A stretch of 64,000 nucleotides of DNA from Streptomyces sp. NBC_01428 (GTDB lineage: Bacteria > Actinomycetota > Actinomycetes > Streptomycetales > Streptomycetaceae), in assembly GCF_036231965.1 (NCBI RefSeq), contig NZ_CP109499.1:5704001-5768000 (forward strand), given 5' to 3'. Positions within the stretch are counted from its first letter, which is position 1, and every line of letters begins with the position of its first letter. Below the pieces are notes generated by a model. That model had not been told where the DNA came from. It saw only the letters and a list, made by a program, of their open reading frames with translations, and ran no database searches. Below, one piece after another: positions 61,823 to 64,000 of this stretch. A program made the position numbers and the translations under genes.

Positions 61823-63664
61823 TTAGCTTCGGAGGGCGGTTGCGATGGCCTCTCCGACAGCTGTCGCCAGGGGCGGTGGCATTGCGTGGCCGATCTGTCG
61901 GTAGCGGGACGTCTTCCCGCCGAAGAAGCGCCAATCTGCCGGGATGGCTTGGATCATCGCGGCTTGATCGACAGTGAGCTTGGGCTGGCCTTCCGGCGGA
62001 AACGTGGAGTCCGGAGGTTCGTCACCGAGGCTGTTGCCGTTGACGCCCAGGGAGGCCCATGCCTTCTTGCTCCCCGTAGGACCGAGGTCGGCACCGCCAC
62101 GTCGTTCTGAGCCCCCGACGAGAGCAGGTGCGATGCGGTCGGCTCCGTCGACCCAGTTCGCTGCGCCGAGCCAGCCCGCCGCAGACATGGAGGGGCCGAG
62201 GACCTGGCCGATTGTCGGAGCGGAAAGCGGACTCCGCTGAGGCCATGCAAACCGAGAGAAGTATGGGTCCTTCAGCGCGACGAGGAAGCCGCTACTACGG
62301 TTCTGCGGCACGCCGAAGTCGGCCGCGTTCAGCACTCTCCAGCTCCAGCGGTAGCCTGCCTCCCCGAGTTGTGCCTCGATCCACGAGCGGTCGGTGTCGA
62401 AAGCCGGACTCTCCACGAGATCCGGCACATTCTCCAAAAGCACGGCTGTCGGGTTGATCTCACGTATCAATGCGATCACGGCCCTGAGGACGCCTCGTTC
62501 CTCCGTGTCCTCGGTACGACCGACGGTTGCCGTTGACTTCACGCGGGGGAGTCCACCGCTCACGAGATCGACCCCCTGAATCTCGGGGCGTGTGGTCGGC
62601 CTGAAATCCAGCACATCCATGCAGATCACGTCCCATTCGGGCCGATTGAGGTCGATCGTGAAGCACGCGTCTGCCTTGCTGTCGAGGAGCAGGACGGGGT
62701 CAAATCCGGCTCGTTCGAGTCCGAGCGCCTGGGCGCCGGCGCCGGCGCAGAATTCCACCGATCGGAAGCGTCGAGAAGTGACGGGCGGCGTTCCCATTCC
62801 GTTCTGAGCAGAGCGCGGCTTCTCTTCGGACACGCTTGGCAGGGAGTGCGCGGTGGCGAGGGACGGTTGCTCGACACCTGCCCCTGTGGCGCCGGTTGCC
62901 GTCGACTGCGAAGCACTGCGCTGCGCATCGACGGACTCGGCCGCCACTCTCCGCAATTCTTCGTCGAGAGCTCGTTCCTCGATGCCGTCGAAGAGGACGA
63001 AGGGGGCGAGCCGGAGAAGCCTTTTGAGGAAATCGCGTAGAGTCTCACGTTCGTTGAGGCCGGTGAAGTCGAGATCCTTCCAAACGCGCAGGATGGCTCG
63101 AACCAGATGTGGGCTGCCCCCGAGTGCCGATCGGCGCGCATAGATCTGGTCGAAGGCGGCTTCGCCGAGGATGTTGAGCGCGCTATAGGGCTCCGGATCG
63201 TCGGACGAGCGGACGAGTTGAGCCCGCCACCACAACCGACCGAAGACGTGGCGGGTGAGGTCCGTACCCAGAACGCGGTCCCTCGGAGGTTGCGGATAGC
63301 GCCAGAAGGCGACATCAGGGAGCAGGACGAGCGCGAGGAAGGCCCAGACGTCTCTGGACGCGGCCTCCGCCGGGACCATACCCATTTCGGCGTGCAGCAG
63401 GGCGGCGAGTCGAAGGTCGAATTCAGCGTTGCGGGTGCGGTCGGATTCCTCCGGGAAGCCAGCGCGCTTGGCCAGATCGATGACCCCGTTGCGCAGCTCT
63501 TGCAGCTGACGCATCGACACCCGGTCGCCGCCGGTGGCCACATAGACGGCCGATTCGTGGGTGACGGCAACCTGACCGGCCAACTCGGCTGTGCTCAGGT
63601 GTCGGTACTCCTCGAAGAGCGGTCTAGCCTGCTCGGCGAGAAGCCGTGGGTACAGGAAGCTCAT
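61823..63664 (-). CDS. Degenerate C5-methyltransferase with large N-terminal domain
   Basis: A 613-residue protein. The N-terminal 245 residues (YPRLLAEQARPLFEEYRHLS; HVFGRLWWRAQLVR; LNERETLRDFLKRLLRLAPF) form a helical domain, possibly DUF6339-like. A Ser/Ala/Thr linker leads to a methyltransferase fold with motif I EFCAGAGAQALGLERAGF, motif VI VLLENVPDLV and motif X RQIGHAMPPPLATAVGEAI. Motif IV reads GGLPRVKST where PPCQ or LPCPP is expected, so Arg374 replaces the catalytic cysteine. Motif VIII is NRSSGFLVAL, also eroded. It can bind DNA or AdoMet but should not methylate. Starts one base into the stop of the upstream gene (TGATGA). Confidence 0.85.
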   Translation of the reverse strand: MSFLYPRLLAEQARPLFEEYRHLSTAELAGQVAVTHESAVYVATGGDRVSMRQLQELRNGVIDLAKRAGFPEESDRTRNAEFDLRLAALLHAEMGMVPAEAASRDVWAFLALVLLPDVAFWRYPQPPRDRVLGTDLTRHVFGRLWWRAQLVRSSDDPEPYSALNILGEAAFDQIYARRSALGGSPHLVRAILRVWKDLDFTGLNERETLRDFLKRLLRLAPFVLFDGIEERALDEELRRVAAESVDAQRSASQSTATGATGAGVEQPSLATAHSLPSVSEEKPRSAQNGMGTPPVTSRRFRSVEFCAGAGAQALGLERAGFDPVLLLDSKADACFTIDLNRPEWDVICMDVLDFRPTTRPEIQGVDLVSGGLPRVKSTATVGRTEDTEERGVLRAVIALIREINPTAVLLENVPDLVESPAFDTDRSWIEAQLGEAGYRWSWRVLNAADFGVPQNRSSGFLVALKDPYFSRFAWPQRSPLSAPTIGQVLGPSMSAAGWLGAANWVDGADRIAPALVGGSERRGGADLGPTGSKKAWASLGVNGNSLGDEPPDSTFPPEGQPKLTVDQAAMIQAIPADWRFFGGKTSRYRQIGHAMPPPLATAVGEAIATALRS

Positions 63665-64000
63665 CAGGACACTCCGAACATCTTGACCGCGGCCTGCAGA
63701 TCGGTTGCGAACAGGGCGGGCGCCTGGCGTCTACGTAGACGGACATCGGTGATCGACTGGTCGGGAAAAAGTTGGTCGAACAGACTCAACAAGGTGGCGC
63801 CCAGTGAACCATCGGCATAGTCCGCGTCCTCAGCGAAGTCGTCGTGACTGAGGGCATGCTCGATCATGATCCGAGCCGCGTCGGCATAGACGGCGGAGAG
63901 CACGATTCGATCGACGGGTCGAGGCTTTCCCGCATTCTCGAAGGCAGTCGCCGTCACGGTGTTCTGTTCGTTGACGAGTAGGAGCAGCGATCCCATGGTG
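63664..64000 (-). CDS. C-terminal part of an unknown gene (partial)
   Basis: The reading frame runs off the window edge; the last 110 residues are visible. They include GSLLLLVNEQNTVTATAFEN, RIVLSAVYADAARIMIEHAL and a final helical part (DVRLRRRQAPALFATDLQAA). No motif was recognised. The stop overlaps the degenerate methyltransferase start by one base, so it belongs to the same operon and the defence-like cluster continues beyond the window. The in-frame ATG 63996 looks internal. Confidence 0.6.
   Translation of the reverse strand, partial: TMGSLLLLVNEQNTVTATAFENAGKPRPVDRIVLSAVYADAARIMIEHALSHDDFAEDADYADGSLGATLLSLFDQLFPDQSITDVRLRRRQAPALFATDLQAAVKMFGVS

Overview
The window is about 72% GC, with GTG and TTG starts, overlapping GTGA/ATGA gene junctions, an SsgA-family sporulation protein, a DasR-type GlcNAc PTS, and the XRE/DUF397/HATPase trio. 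Together these point to a Streptomyces chromosome. Gene order around hppD-ssgG, pncA-pncB-clpS, the cysteine genes, nagF-nagE1-nagE2, rph and rdgB follows what is known of the Streptomyces core, so most of the window looks like core chromosome with a few accessory insertions. No tools were used; family calls come from reading the proteins.

Layout. 1-5.5 kb: a DEAD/DEAH helicase, an IclR regulator, a secreted Lon-type (S16) protease domain and an ArsR-like regulator with a three-copy TTGCAA operator. 5.6-9.4 kb: a translationally coupled glycine-betaine/proline-type ABC importer. 9.4-15 kb: an Lrp regulator divergent from hppD, a TPR protein, a glycolate-oxidase-like flavoprotein and an SsgA-like protein. 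15-21.5 kb: two RDD membrane proteins and a large secreted M6 metalloprotease. 21.6-28.9 kb: NAD salvage (pncA, pncB), clpS and a DUF2017 gene, an amino-acid permease, and a cysteine-synthesis cluster (JAMM protease, a 33-aa cysteine leader peptide, cysO, cysM).

30.5-34.2 kb, the main accessory insert: a SunS-like glycosyltransferase, a C39-peptidase ABC exporter and a 63-aa three-cysteine precursor peptide. This is the complete minimal gene set for a glycocin (glycosylated bacteriocin). It lies directly beside the GlcNAc PTS genes nagE2, nagE1 and nagF (34.4-37.6 kb), which carry clear DasR (dre) sites. PTS permeases are the known sensitivity determinants of sublancin and glycocin F, so the neighbourhood is suggestive, but a functional link is only inference.

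37.7-46 kb: rph, a lipoprotein, rdgB, a short-variable-arm tRNA with anticodon UAG, two HNH proteins built from GIDTSHF-type repeats, an SMR exporter under a guanidine-III riboswitch, a GroES-like protein, DUF3618, bcp and a class A penicillin-binding protein. 46-58.4 kb: a three-gene ABC-2 exporter, a DUF1707 protein, an SGNH hydrolase, DUF445, an MFS transporter, small unknowns, and a GlxA-type AraC regulator. 58.5-64 kb: the XRE/DUF397/HATPase trio, then a defence-like cluster with one intact cytosine-5 DNA methyltransferase, one whose catalytic cysteine is missing and which carries a large N-terminal domain, and a further gene running off the end.

Rho-independent-type hairpins separate most convergent gene pairs. 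Six short tandem-repeat tracts lie at or just after gene 3' ends.
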